DNA of 35,980 nt from the NCBI GenBank assembly GCA_902595125.1, contig CACJOY010000007.1:1-35980 (forward strand), in the 5' to 3' direction. Of this stretch, positions 16,567 through 25,064 are shown piece after piece; the first letter of the stretch is position 1, and each line of letters starts with the position of its first letter. The DNA is from an uncultured Pelagibacteraceae bacterium. GTDB taxonomy: Bacteria > Pseudomonadota > Alphaproteobacteria > Pelagibacterales > Pelagibacteraceae. A program made the position numbers and the translations under genes. The notes under the pieces are model-generated. The model made no database searches, had not been told where the DNA came from, and was given only the letters and a program-made list of their open reading frames with translations.

Positions 16567-17076
16567 CTAAAATTTTTTGAGAAAATTAAACATATAACTA
16601 TTTGCCCCAGGATTTTTACTTCCTAAGCTTGCATTAGACAAATGGTTGTATGAAAAACCAAGCTGGCTATCTTTAGGTAATTCTAATGATAATTGAACTT
16701 CACTCTTAAATTCCAAAGCATGTCCTAAGTCTTTACCATCACCTTGATTATAATAGCCAGGGGTAAAGCTAGGTGTAAAATTCATTGCTCCAAGTTTATA
16801 ATTAGCTTGAATCCCTGTATAAAAATATGTTGCACTATCTGCTGTTATCATTGCACCTGTTATAGGTGATAAGTTTCCTAAAAATGTATCTTTGTTTAAA
16901 TTTTCGTTTTGATGTTGTAAACCAATTAATGTTGACCTTTTTCCATCATCACTAAAATCAAACATACCAGTGAAAACATTGAATTCTGTATTATTCTCTA
17001 ATTTCACTTCTTCAGCTGTTGCAGTGAAATTGAGTAAAAAAAGGATCAAAATTAAATTAAATTTTTTAAATCTCAT
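16567..17076 (-). CDS. PagL-like outer-membrane protein (lipid A 3-O-deacylase family)
   Basis: A 169-residue protein with a signal peptide (about 1-21, ATA-EE), alternating beta-barrel strands and a C-terminal Phe, as in outer-membrane proteins. The YNHLSNASLGSKNPGANSY stretch (143-161) matches the PagL active-site region, with H145, S147 and N148 in the HxSN motif and NPG at 155-157. The catalytic Glu I expect two residues after NPG is Asn (N159). The family removes a 3-O-acyl chain from lipid A; with this substitution activity is uncertain. It sits between ccmH and the hydroxy-acid genes. Confidence 0.75.
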   Translation of the reverse strand: MRFKKFNLILILFLLNFTATAEEVKLENNTEFNVFTGMFDFSDDGKRSTLIGLQHQNENLNKDTFLGNLSPITGAMITADSATYFYTGIQANYKLGAMNFTPSFTPGYYNQGDGKDLGHALEFKSEVQLSLELPKDSQLGFSYNHLSNASLGSKNPGANSYMFNFLKKF

Positions 17077-17089
17077 GTGCGCAATATAC

Positions 17090-17455
17090 TTAATTTTTTT
17101 TTATAATAAATAATTTAAATATTATTGCACCACCAAATATAAACATCAAGATAGGTAATAACCAAAGAAAATAGGTGTTTTTATTAAATTCTGGCTCATA
17201 AAGAATCCATTCACCATATTTTATTTTTACAAAACTATATATTTGTTCCTCGCTCATACCTTGTTGAATTTTATTCTTAATTACTAATTTTAGACTTATT
17301 GCAAATTCTGAATCTGAGTCATAGACAGATTGGCCCTGACAGATTAAACATCTCAAATTTTTTGCTATTTTATTTTCAGTTTTTACATCATCAGCTTTAA
17401 GGAAATTAGAACTTAAAAAAATACTTACAATTAAAAATATATGAACAAATTTCAT
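17090..17455 (-). CDS. ccmH: cytochrome c maturation protein CcmH
   Basis: Thiol-disulphide protein that reduces apocytochrome c for haem attachment in the periplasm. The 121 residues have a signal peptide or N-terminal helix, the signature LRCLICQGQSV with two cysteines, the IKxKIxQGxSEEQIYxFVKxKYGEWIL helix pair and one C-terminal membrane helix. It is the short form without the TPR domain (CcmI); no ccmI gene is seen here. It overlaps ccmG by 4 bases. Confidence 0.94.
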   Translation of the reverse strand: MKFVHIFLIVSIFLSSNFLKADDVKTENKIAKNLRCLICQGQSVYDSDSEFAISLKLVIKNKIQQGMSEEQIYSFVKIKYGEWILYEPEFNKNTYFLWLLPILMFIFGGAIIFKLFIIKKN

Positions 17456-17967
17456 TTAATTATTTTCTGAATTTCTAATAAATCGTCATTACTAATTGGT
17501 CCAATAAATGTTTTTATAATATTATTTTGATATATTAAAAAGCTTTCTGGCACACCATAAGCGCCCCAATCAATTGAAGATGTGCCATCCTTATCTAAAA
17601 CAATTAAATCGTAGGGATTCCCTAAGTCTTTCAAAAAACTTGAAGCATTTTTAAAGTTATCTTTGTAATTAAATCCTATTAATTCTATTTTTTGATTTTT
17701 ATTTAATTCCATTAAAAATTCATGTTCCTCTCTACAGGGGATACACCATGATGCCCAGATATTCATTAAATAATATTTATTGTTCTTAAAAATTTTTTCT
17801 GAAATAATATTATTATTCTCAAAAGATTTTAGCTCAAATGATGGAACTTTTTTTTCCAGATTAGTGTTCGGAGTATAAATATTTGAATTCTTTAAACCTT
17901 TAAAAAAGATCACAAAGATAAGAAAAAAAATTGAGATTAAAATTAGTGGAATGACTTTAAACTTCAT
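17452..17967 (-). CDS. ccmG: thiol:disulfide interchange protein CcmG/DsbE
   Basis: Periplasmic, membrane-anchored thioredoxin-like protein that passes electrons to CcmH and apocytochrome c. The N-terminal helix is about 5-24. The active site WASWCIPC has C75 and C78, and the cis-Pro loop YGVPESFLI lies near residue 136. The 171 residues are normal. It overlaps ccmF by 11 bases and ccmH by 4, giving a coupled ccmF-G-H block. Confidence 0.94.
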   Translation of the reverse strand: MKFKVIPLILISIFFLIFVIFFKGLKNSNIYTPNTNLEKKVPSFELKSFENNNIISEKIFKNNKYYLMNIWASWCIPCREEHEFLMELNKNQKIELIGFNYKDNFKNASSFLKDLGNPYDLIVLDKDGTSSIDWGAYGVPESFLIYQNNIIKTFIGPISNDDLLEIQKIIK

Positions 17968-19834
17968 ATCTTTTTTTAAAAAAACTTAAAAAACCCCCAA
18001 AACTTATTAATATTACTGAAATCCATATCCAAATCATAAAAGGCTTAACTTGATATCTAACATTAAAGTATTCCTGGTTCTGAATATAATTCATTGTAAT
18101 AAATTTATCTGTAAGTAAGTTAGTTTTAATGTCAGCTTCACTTGTGATTATATTTGGTTGATTGTATATTCTTAACTCAGGACTGAGGATATCTGATGAA
18201 CCGTCCATATATTGTACATTAAATTTTCCTATAATTGCCTTGAAATTTTTTTTTTCTTCTTGCTCAATGTTTTCAAAATTTATTGTAAATTTTTCAGACT
18301 TAAATGTTTCACCAATTTTTAAATTGGTAATTACCTCATTAGAAAAAATATTATTCAATAAAATACTCAAAATTAATAAACTAAATCCAAAATGTGCAAT
18401 GTTTTGTGATAAATTTTTAAATCTTTTAATAAAAAATTCTCTCAAAGTAGTAAAAAATAAAAAAAAAGCTGAAGTAACCAGAATTGTGTTAATCAAGAAA
18501 CTTATATTAAATTCTTTAATAACTAATACTGATAATAAAAGTGATATTATTAGGAATATGACCATATAAAACTTATCTTTAAAATCTGATTTTACCCAAT
18601 TTAATTGTGGTCCAATTGCCATAGCAAGTAAAAATGGAATTAAAAAAGGTATTATAAGTTTGTTATAAAAAGGTGGTCCAACAGATATCTTATTTGCAGT
18701 TATAACTTCCAAAAATATTGGATAAATTGTTCCTATTAAAACTACTGATAAGAAATACATCATAAACCAATTATTAACTAAAATAGATGTTTCTTTACTA
18801 AGCCAAAAAAAACTATTTTCTATTTTTTCTTTCTCCGAATAAAAAAAGATGAAAATAAAAATTGATAAAAAAATAAGTGTAAAAAGAAAAATTAAAATAA
18901 ATAAACCTCTCTCTGGATCATTGGCAAATGTATGAACTGAATTCAAAATCCCAGACCTTACTAAAAAAGTACCACTCATGCTCAAAGCAAAAGTTGCAAT
19001 TGAAAGTATCATGGCCCATGAGGTTAATATTTTCTTCTTCTCTAAAACTAATATACAGTGAAGCAGAGTCGTTAGTGCAAACCATGGCATTAAAGATACA
19101 TTTTCAACAGGATCCCAAAACCAAAAACCACCCCAGCCTAATTCGTAGTATGCCCAAATTGATCCAAGCAAAATTCCTAATGTTAAAAAAACCCAAGATA
19201 CTAAAACCCATTGTTTAATATGTTTTGCCCATTCTTTTGTCACATAAGATGTAACCATAGCAGCAAGAGCGGAAGAGAATATTATCGAAGAACCCACATA
19301 ACCTAAATATAAAATAGGTGGATGTATTGCTAAAGCAGGGTCTTGTAAAATTGGATTCAAACCTAAACCCTCACTTGGTGTAGGAAAAATATAATTAAAT
19401 GGACTGGAGCTTTTGATCAAAAAAATAAAGAAACCTATAATTATTATTTGTTGAAATAATAAAGTAAAAATTCTGTATTTTTTTGGCTGTTGATTAGATT
19501 TCAGCAAAAAAATTAGGATAAACAGAGTTAATACTAGCAACCATAATAATAAACTCCCCTCATGGTTACCCCAGGTTCCTGAAATTTTATAAAATAATGG
19601 TTTAGTTGTGTGAGAGTAATTAAAAACAGTTTCATTGCTAAAATCAGATTTAATGAAAGACGTAATTAATCCAAGAAAACTAATAACTACAAAAAAAAAT
19701 TGAATGAATGTAAAAGATATTATTTTTTTATTTAAAATTTCAGAATTTTTTAAATTTCTAATTGAAAAAAAAATAATAAATACTGAAAAAAAAAGTCCAA
19801 AACCTAATGAATAAGAACCTATCAAACTTGGCAA
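17957..19834 (-). CDS. ccmF: cytochrome c haem lyase subunit CcmF
   Basis: Polytopic membrane protein that receives haem from holo-CcmE and attaches it to apocytochrome c. The 625 residues have many helices, the KISGTWGNHEGS segment (83-94), the tryptophan-rich WWD signature WGGFWFWDPVENVSLMPW (234-251), conserved histidines such as H171 (AIHPPILYLGYVG) and a large periplasmic loop before the last helix. The start is TTG (19832-19834), two bases after the ccmE stop; AGGAG 8 bases upstream supports it, and no ATG or GTG lies between that stop and the TTG. Confidence 0.95.
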   Translation of the reverse strand: MPSLIGSYSLGFGLFFSVFIIFFSIRNLKNSEILNKKIISFTFIQFFFVVISFLGLITSFIKSDFSNETVFNYSHTTKPLFYKISGTWGNHEGSLLLWLLVLTLFILIFLLKSNQQPKKYRIFTLLFQQIIIIGFFIFLIKSSSPFNYIFPTPSEGLGLNPILQDPALAIHPPILYLGYVGSSIIFSSALAAMVTSYVTKEWAKHIKQWVLVSWVFLTLGILLGSIWAYYELGWGGFWFWDPVENVSLMPWFALTTLLHCILVLEKKKILTSWAMILSIATFALSMSGTFLVRSGILNSVHTFANDPERGLFILIFLFTLIFLSIFIFIFFYSEKEKIENSFFWLSKETSILVNNWFMMYFLSVVLIGTIYPIFLEVITANKISVGPPFYNKLIIPFLIPFLLAMAIGPQLNWVKSDFKDKFYMVIFLIISLLLSVLVIKEFNISFLINTILVTSAFFLFFTTLREFFIKRFKNLSQNIAHFGFSLLILSILLNNIFSNEVITNLKIGETFKSEKFTINFENIEQEEKKNFKAIIGKFNVQYMDGSSDILSPELRIYNQPNIITSEADIKTNLLTDKFITMNYIQNQEYFNVRYQVKPFMIWIWISVILISFGGFLSFFKKRYEV

Positions 19835-19836
19835 AT

Positions 19837-20256
19837 TTATTTCTCCTCTAATGCAGCCTTAACTTCTGGTGGCATATAATTTTCGTCATGTTTAGCTAAA
19901 ATTTTTGTAGCCAAAAAAAAATTTTTATCTTTTAGATATCCCTCTGCAACAACTCCCTTTTCCTCAGCAAAAAGATTTGGCACAACCCCAGAATAAACAA
20001 CGTTTATTTCATTTTTAAAATCTGTAACAATAAATTTTACCTCTTTTGAAATTGTTGATATAGAATCTTTTTTAACCATTCCACCTATCCTAATTTTTTT
20101 TTTTTCAATTACACTCAAAGTTTTAATCTCAGTTGGAGATTTAAAAAAGATAACGTTTTCTTCTAAAGACTTAACTAATAAAAAAACTGATAATGCTAAG
20201 GTTGATAGTATTAGTAATACAAAAAAAAATCTTAATTTAACTTTTCGCCCATACAT
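19837..20256 (-). CDS. ccmE: cytochrome c-type biogenesis haem chaperone CcmE
   Basis: Membrane-anchored periplasmic chaperone that binds haem covalently and hands it to CcmF. The 139 residues have an N-terminal helix (about 8-28), an OB-fold with [10 protein letters not shown] near 56-65, and the haem-binding H123 with Y127 in [13 protein letters not shown]. It lies 10 bases after ccmD and 2 bases before ccmF. Confidence 0.96.
   Translation of the reverse strand: MYGRKVKLRFFFVLLILSTLALSVFLLVKSLEENVIFFKSPTEIKTLSVIEKKKIRIGGMVKKDSISTISKEVKFIVTDFKNEINVVYSGVVPNLFAEEKGVVAEGYLKDKNFFLATKILAKHDENYMPPEVKAALEEK
19843..19847 (-). promoter_or_regulatory. Shine-Dalgarno deciding the TTG start of ccmF
   Basis: Minus-strand AGGAG inside TAGAGGAGAAATAAAT, 8 bases before the TTG at 19832-19834 and within the last codons of ccmE. 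It is the reason for accepting a TTG start rather than a later ATG. Confidence 0.7.
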
Positions 20257-20266
20257 TTTTCAAAAG

Positions 20267-20494
20267 TTAAATATTTGAAGTATTTAACAAAATTTCTTTA
20301 TTAATACTTTGAGATTTTGCATAAGCTGCTCTCTCAGAATTTAATGATCCAAATTTTTCTAAAAATTTATTTTTTTCTTTGATGTATTGATTTTTGATAA
20401 TTAAAAAAAGTGTCAAGAAACTTACCAAAGTAAATGAGAATGCTGACCAAACATATATTCCGTATCCATTCATAAAAAATAAATTTTCAATCAT
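20267..20494 (-). CDS. ccmD: haem exporter protein CcmD
   Basis: Small single-helix protein that stabilises CcmC and helps release holo-CcmE. The 75 residues have one helix near 12-32 in the typical MNGYGIYVWSAFSFTLV context (CcmD proteins usually start with a Gly-Tyr-W segment) followed by a charged tail. The assignment rests mainly on this pattern and the position between ccmC and ccmE. Its ATG overlaps the ccmC TGA by 4 bases. Confidence 0.82.
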   Translation of the reverse strand: MIENLFFMNGYGIYVWSAFSFTLVSFLTLFLIIKNQYIKEKNKFLEKFGSLNSERAAYAKSQSINKEILLNTSNI

Positions 20495-21198
20495 AATCTA
20501 TCTAACCCTTTGTTTTTAATTTTTATCAGTTCTGTATTATATTTCATTAAAAAAATCAGTAGAGAAAATAGGGCAAATGCCGCAGTCATCGTCAATAAAG
20601 GGAAAAGCATTGATATGTGAATTGAAGACTTCGAGAGTATATTAATTGAAGCGGGTTGATGTAATGTATTCCACCAGTCTACAGAATATTTTATTATAGG
20701 AACATTAATGATTCCCAAAATTGTAATAATTGATGTGACCTTAAATACTTTGTCATTATCTTCAAAAATTCTCCATGCAACAAGATACATTAAGTAGAAC
20801 AGTGCTAATATTAACATTGAGGTTATTCTTGCGTCCCAAGCCCACCATGTTCCCCAGGTAGGTTTCCCCCATATTGAGCCAGTTATAAGAGCTATTATAT
20901 TGAATACTAATCCAGAGGGTGCCAAACTTTTTGCGATTAAAAAAAAATTTCTTAATTTAAAAATGTATCCAACAATAGATAAAAAAGTAATACCAGAAAA
21001 AATTCCAAGCGAGATCCAAGCTGCTGGCACATGAACATACATAATTCTTACAGAGTGACTTTGTTTATAATCTTCGGGCGACAAAATTAATGCTTCTGTT
21101 AATCCTATCGAAAGAATTGTAATAAATAAAAACAAAACATACTTGGGAGCTCTCGATGTTATTGAAAAAATTTTATTTGGTTCAAAATACTTAAACAT
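20491..21198 (-). CDS. ccmC: haem transporter/lyase CcmC
   Basis: Six-helix membrane protein that loads haem onto CcmE. The 235 residues include the WWD motif WGKPTWGTWWAWDARITS (110-127) and the two haem-ligand histidines H56 (YVHVPAAW) and H180 (NTLHQPAS). It is first in the ccmC-D-E-F-G-H block. The ABC subunit genes ccmA and ccmB are not next to it and would have to be elsewhere. The start is ATG at 21196-21198. Confidence 0.96.
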   Translation of the reverse strand: MFKYFEPNKIFSITSRAPKYVLFLFITILSIGLTEALILSPEDYKQSHSVRIMYVHVPAAWISLGIFSGITFLSIVGYIFKLRNFFLIAKSLAPSGLVFNIIALITGSIWGKPTWGTWWAWDARITSMLILALFYLMYLVAWRIFEDNDKVFKVTSIITILGIINVPIIKYSVDWWNTLHQPASINILSKSSIHISMLFPLLTMTAAFALFSLLIFLMKYNTELIKIKNKGLDRL

Positions 21199-21249
21199 AT
21201 TTATTTTTATAATATTTTATTTTAAGATTTTTTATTATGAAATAATTAT

Positions 21250-21356
21250 CTGATCAAGAATGTTGAGGGAGATAATAACGAAGGGTCAATAAGTAACACC
21301 CTTGATCAGAATTAATTTAGCTTAAGAAAATGCTGTGTCAAAGATTTGAGCTAAAT
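21250..21356. ncRNA. candidate structured RNA between hspQ and ccmC
   Basis: The 178-base gap 21199-21376 holds two strong inverted repeats: CTGATCAAG (21250-21258) with CTTGATCAG (21301-21309), perfect over 9 pairs, and ATTTAGCT (21315-21322) with AGCTAAAT (21349-21356), perfect over 8. Inside the first, TGTT (21261-21264) pairs with AACA (21295-21298). The first loop is much richer in G/C than the surroundings, with GAGGGAGA on the plus strand (CUCCCUC on the minus strand). The strand is undecided: minus would make it a ccmC leader or a processed sRNA; plus would put a T-run about 15 bases after the second hairpin. I do not recognise a known family. Confidence 0.5.
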
Positions 21357-21376
21357 GTGTTTAAAAAGTGATTTTT

Positions 21377-21697
21377 TTAATTTGAAAGCTTAAAATAGCT
21401 TGAACCCTTTTTTCCAGAGAAAATTTCCTCAATCAACGGGTGTTTTATTGGTTCGTCAGAGTCATCCATTAATAAATTTTGCTCTGAAACATATGCCTCA
21501 TATGTAATTTCGTCATTTTCTGCCAATAAATGATAAAAAGGTTGATCTTTTCTAGGTCGGACATTTTTTGGAATAGATTGATACCATTCCTCAGAATTAT
21601 TAAATTCAAAGTCAACATCGTAAATTACACCTCTAAATTCAAAGTGTTTATGTTTTACTATATCTCCAATTGAAAATTTTGCTTTTTGAATTGCCAT
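21377..21697 (-). CDS. hspQ: heat shock protein HspQ
   Basis: Small protein of the HspQ / hemimethylated-DNA-binding YccV family, described in enterics as a specificity factor for Lon and a heat-shock protein. The 106 residues carry AKFSIGDIVKHKHFEFRGVI, the DVDFEFNNSEEWYQSIP segment, PFYHLLAENDE and YVSEQNLL, which are the conserved family landmarks. It is encoded alone on the minus strand, upstream of the RNA-bearing gap before ccmC and divergent from yciB. Confidence 0.93.
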   Translation of the reverse strand: MAIQKAKFSIGDIVKHKHFEFRGVIYDVDFEFNNSEEWYQSIPKNVRPRKDQPFYHLLAENDEITYEAYVSEQNLLMDDSDEPIKHPLIEEIFSGKKGSSYFKLSN

Positions 21698-21784
21698 TAG
21701 GTTTAGTATGGGTATTTAAAAATAAAAATCAATAAGAAAAATTTTAAATTTTTATAAAATTTAATTTATGTTAATATCTTTATA

Positions 21785-22336
21785 GTGAATAAATCTTTTT
21801 TGAAGTTTCTTACTGATTTTGGGCCCTTAGTAATTTTTTTTTACTACTACTACGATAGTGGAAAAGATTTGAAAATTGCAATTCCGCCATTTATTGTTGC
21901 GACAATCATAGCATTGGCTATAATGTGGTATTTAGAAAAAAAAATTCCAAAAGTTCCCTTGTTAAGTGGAATATTAATTACCTTTTTTGGAGGATTAACC
22001 ATTTATTTTAATAATCCTGTTTTTATATATATAAAGCCTACTATAATAAATATATTATTTGGGCTTGCGTTGATATTTGGAAGATATTTCACAAACGAAC
22101 CGGTGTTAAAAAAATTGATGGGAAAATCAGTTTCTCTAACTAATGAGGGCTGGGAAATATTAAATAAAAGATGGGTATATTTTTTCTTTGGACTAGCAAT
22201 TTTAAATGAATTAGTTTGGAGAACTCAATCTGAAGAATTTTGGGTAAATTTTAAAGTTTGGGGTTTATTACCTATAACTTTCATTTTTACAGGATTCCAA
22301 ATAGGATTAATAAACAAGTATAAAACAAATGAATAA
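21785..22336 (+). CDS. yciB: YciB / IspZ-type septation protein A
   Basis: Inner-membrane protein linked to cell-envelope synthesis and septation. The 183 residues have about five or six helices and the family motifs FLxDFGPLVIFF near the N-terminus, GLALIFGRYFTNEP (about 91-104) and the EGWEILNKRWVYFF stretch (about 137-150). The start is GTG (21785-21787) without a clear Shine-Dalgarno. It overlaps the DUF2794 gene by 8 bases, so the two are coupled. Confidence 0.9.
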   Translation: MNKSFLKFLTDFGPLVIFFYYYYDSGKDLKIAIPPFIVATIIALAIMWYLEKKIPKVPLLSGILITFFGGLTIYFNNPVFIYIKPTIINILFGLALIFGRYFTNEPVLKKLMGKSVSLTNEGWEILNKRWVYFFFGLAILNELVWRTQSEEFWVNFKVWGLLPITFIFTGFQIGLINKYKTNE

Positions 22337-22670
22337 TAATTTACGATTAGTGGTAAACAATATTAATGACAAAAAATTAGAAGATAAGCATTTTTTTGAA
22401 AAAGATGAGTTAAAAATTATTTTAAATTTATATGCAAAAATGGTCTCCGAGGGTTCTTGGAAAGATTATGGGCTTAGCATATCAAGTAAACAGGTGGGTT
22501 TTAGTGTTTTTAAAAATGCAGCTGAAAATGCACTTTATAAAATATGCAAAAACTTTAAACCCAAAAATAAAAACCTTAAATATCTGATAACTGACACTAA
22601 TGGCAAAATATTAAAAAATTCTTTTGATTTAAATATACTTTTAAAAAATACTAATTGGAAAAAACTCTAA
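22329..22670 (+). CDS. DUF2794 domain protein
   Basis: A 113-residue cytoplasmic protein of the alphaproteobacterial DUF2794 family, recognisable by FEKDELKIILNLYAKMVSEG, W-K-D-Y, the FSVFKNAAENALYKI segment and the ITDTNGKILKNSFDLNILLK ending. Function is unknown. It overlaps yciB by 8 bases at the start and ends 6 bases before the convergent Bax-inhibitor-like gene. Confidence 0.85.
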   Translation: MNNNLRLVVNNINDKKLEDKHFFEKDELKIILNLYAKMVSEGSWKDYGLSISSKQVGFSVFKNAAENALYKICKNFKPKNKNLKYLITDTNGKILKNSFDLNILLKNTNWKKL

Positions 22671-22676
22671 AAGTAA

Positions 22677-23438
22677 TTATCTTCTTTGACCGAAAAGTCT
22701 TAAAAGCATAATAAATAGGTTAATGAAATCTAGATAAAGAGTTAAAGCACCCATGACTGCTTTTTTACCAATTATTTCTCCTGAGTCTGAGGCTGTATAC
22801 ATATTCTTAATTTTTTGAGTATCATATGCAGTCAGACCAACGAATATCAAAACTCCTAAAATTGATATAACAAAGTACATCATTGATGATTTCATGAATA
22901 TATTTACTATTGAAGCAATAATTATTCCTATTAAACCCATCATTAAAAAGGAGCCTAGTTTTGTAAGATCTCTTTTAGTCGTGTAACCATATATACTCAT
23001 TGCACCAAATGTAGCTGAACAAATAAAGAAAACCCTAGTCACACTCATTCCTGTATAAATTAATAATATTGAGGATAAAGATAAACCCATTAATGCTGCA
23101 AAAACCCAAAAAGTTGTTTGAGCTTTTGATGCACTCATTTTGTTAATTCCGAAGCTCATATAAAAAACAATTCCTAAAGGTGCCAACATTACAAGCCACT
23201 TAAGTCCAGACATATATATTGCATTGCCTAATTGAGTTAAACCAACAATAGATCCAGCGTCATTTGTAACTACTGACATCTTAAAAGTTAAAAGAGCCAC
23301 TATACCAGTTAACAATATTCCTGTTGCCATGTAGTTATAAACTTTAAGCATGTAGGCTCTTAAGCCTTCATCCATTGCTACTGTTGATTGTTGAGCTGCT
23401 TTAGCTCTTCCTAAAATACCTTTTTTATCAAATTCCAT
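22677..23438 (-). CDS. Bax inhibitor-1 / YccA family membrane protein
   Basis: Seven-helix inner-membrane protein of the BI-1 (TMBIM) family, 253 residues. Landmarks are the N-terminal RAYMLKVYNYMATGILLTG, the FWVFAALMGLSLSSIL helix and the C-terminal LTAYDTQKIKNMY with the GALTLYLDFINLFIMLLRL helix. Family members are proposed calcium-leak channels, and bacterial YccA binds FtsH; the role here is not known. Transcribed alone, convergent with DUF2794 and divergent from the aldo/keto reductase. Confidence 0.93.
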   Translation of the reverse strand: MEFDKKGILGRAKAAQQSTVAMDEGLRAYMLKVYNYMATGILLTGIVALLTFKMSVVTNDAGSIVGLTQLGNAIYMSGLKWLVMLAPLGIVFYMSFGINKMSASKAQTTFWVFAALMGLSLSSILLIYTGMSVTRVFFICSATFGAMSIYGYTTKRDLTKLGSFLMMGLIGIIIASIVNIFMKSSMMYFVISILGVLIFVGLTAYDTQKIKNMYTASDSGEIIGKKAVMGALTLYLDFINLFIMLLRLFGQRR

Positions 23439-23517
23439 AGAGCCTATATATATGGTCTTTTATAATTATTCAAGATACCTTAAAAGACTAATAAAAAATT
23501 AACACTGTAAAACCTCA

Positions 23518-24558
23518 ATGAATTACAAAAAATTAGGAAATACTAATCTTGACGTAAGTACAATTTGTCTCGGTACAATGACTTGGGGAGAGCAAAATAC
23601 TCAAGACGAGGGTTTTGAGCAAATGGATTATGCAATAGACCAAGGAGTTAACTTTTGGGATACAGCTGAAATTTATTCTATCCCAATGAAAGAGGAAACT
23701 TATGGAGAAACTGAGAGAATCATCGGAAATTGGTTTGAGAGAACAAACAAAAGAGACAAAGTAGTATTGGCAACTAAAGTTTGTGGAAATACTTCTAACA
23801 AATATATCAGGGGTGGTGGATATAATTTTGGGAAGGAAAAAATTACTCAAGCCCTAGATGAAAGTCTTAAAAGATTAAAAACTGACTATATAGATTTATA
23901 TCAACTACATTGGCCTGAAAGAAATACAAATTTTTTTGGAATGTATGGTTACGAGCATGATGAAAATGATAATGATTGGACCCCTTTTGAAGAAATCCTA
24001 GAAAGTCTTCAAAAATTTATTAAACAAGGAAAAATAAGACACATTGGTTTATCTAATGAAACTGCATGGGGTTTATCGAAGTTTCTTGAAATATCTAAAA
24101 TAAAAAAACTTCCAAAAATGATGTCTGTTCAAAATCCATACAATTTACTCAACAGAACTTATGAGGTCGGATTAGCTGAAATATCAGTTAGAGAAAAAAG
24201 TGGATTATTGGCTTATTCACCATTAGCTTTTGGTTATCTGACAGGAAAATATAGAAATAACAATCTACCAGATAAATCAAGAATGAAATTGTTTAAAGAT
24301 TTTACAAGATATAAAAACGATAACGGTCAAAAAGCTATTGAGGAATATTATAATCTATCAAAAAAATTCAATATAAGCTTTACACAAATGTCTTTAAAAT
24401 TTTGTGAAATACAGCCATTTGTGACTAGTGTAATTATTGGTGCAACTACAATGGAACAGTTGAAAACAAATATAGAAAGTGTAAATGTAAGCTTATCAAA
24501 TGAAATCATAAATGAAATTAATAATATTCAAAAAAAGTATCCAAACCCATGTCCTTAA
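23518..24558 (+). CDS. NADP(H)-dependent aldo/keto reductase (Tas-like)
   Basis: TIM-barrel reductase of carbonyl compounds. The catalytic tetrad is D48 (FWDTAEIY), Y53, K87 (LATKVCG) and H131 (YQLHWPER). The 346 residues and the long insert after the histidine match E. coli Tas-type reductases. Substrate unknown. The 79-base gap upstream (23439-23517) is the divergent promoter region with the BI-1 gene. Its last 10 bases overlap the IalB-like gene. Confidence 0.93.
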   Translation: MNYKKLGNTNLDVSTICLGTMTWGEQNTQDEGFEQMDYAIDQGVNFWDTAEIYSIPMKEETYGETERIIGNWFERTNKRDKVVLATKVCGNTSNKYIRGGGYNFGKEKITQALDESLKRLKTDYIDLYQLHWPERNTNFFGMYGYEHDENDNDWTPFEEILESLQKFIKQGKIRHIGLSNETAWGLSKFLEISKIKKLPKMMSVQNPYNLLNRTYEVGLAEISVREKSGLLAYSPLAFGYLTGKYRNNNLPDKSRMKLFKDFTRYKNDNGQKAIEEYYNLSKKFNISFTQMSLKFCEIQPFVTSVIIGATTMEQLKTNIESVNVSLSNEIINEINNIQKKYPNPCP

Positions 24559-25061
24559 TTAAAAAAATTTTATTTTTATCTATTTTAATTTCAATTACTT
24601 CTGTTTCTAAAATTTATGCAGAAAATTTAAAAAAAGTCGGTAAATACAAGGATTGGGAAGTAATGGTTATGTCCGAGGCTTCAGGTAAAGTGTGTTTTGC
24701 ACAATCAACCCCAGTCCTACAGGCACCTAAAAAAAATAAAAGAGATGCAAGATTATTCGTTACTTTTAGACCTGGTGAAAAAATTTCAAATGAAATTAGC
24801 ACCACTGCAGGTTATGAATTTAATAAAAATAATTCTGTTTTAGCAACTTCTGGAAATAATAAATTTAAATTTGATATCAAACAGCAAGGTTTTGCTTGGA
24901 TGACAAGCACTAAAAAAGAAAAAATAATGGTCAATGTTATGAAGAAAGGATCAAGAATAATGGTTGCAGGATATAATGAGAAAGGTTCTCAAACTATAGA
25001 TCACTATTCGTTGTTAGGGTTTACGAAAGCTTACAATACTGCCAAAAAAGCTTGCAGTTAA
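24549..25061 (+). CDS. invasion-associated locus B (IalB) family protein
   Basis: Periplasmic protein, 170 residues, with a signal peptide (about 1-24, IYA-EN). It shows the IalB pattern: KYKDWEVMVM, then CFAQS (C49), an RLFVTFRPGEK strand and the FAWMTST segment, with a second cysteine at 169 that could pair with C49. Named after a Bartonella virulence locus, but the family is widespread in free-living alphaproteobacteria and no virulence role is implied. It starts inside the aldo/keto reductase and ends 3 bases before argG. Confidence 0.82.
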   Translation: MSLIKKILFLSILISITSVSKIYAENLKKVGKYKDWEVMVMSEASGKVCFAQSTPVLQAPKKNKRDARLFVTFRPGEKISNEISTTAGYEFNKNNSVLATSGNNKFKFDIKQQGFAWMTSTKKEKIMVNVMKKGSRIMVAGYNEKGSQTIDHYSLLGFTKAYNTAKKACS

Positions 25062-25064
25062 GAA

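Noticed and set aside
18162..18569. Plus-strand frame of 135 codons inside ccmF
   Set aside because: It is a shadow of the ccmF frame in AT-rich DNA; composition and sequence are not protein-like and ccmF is clearly the real gene.
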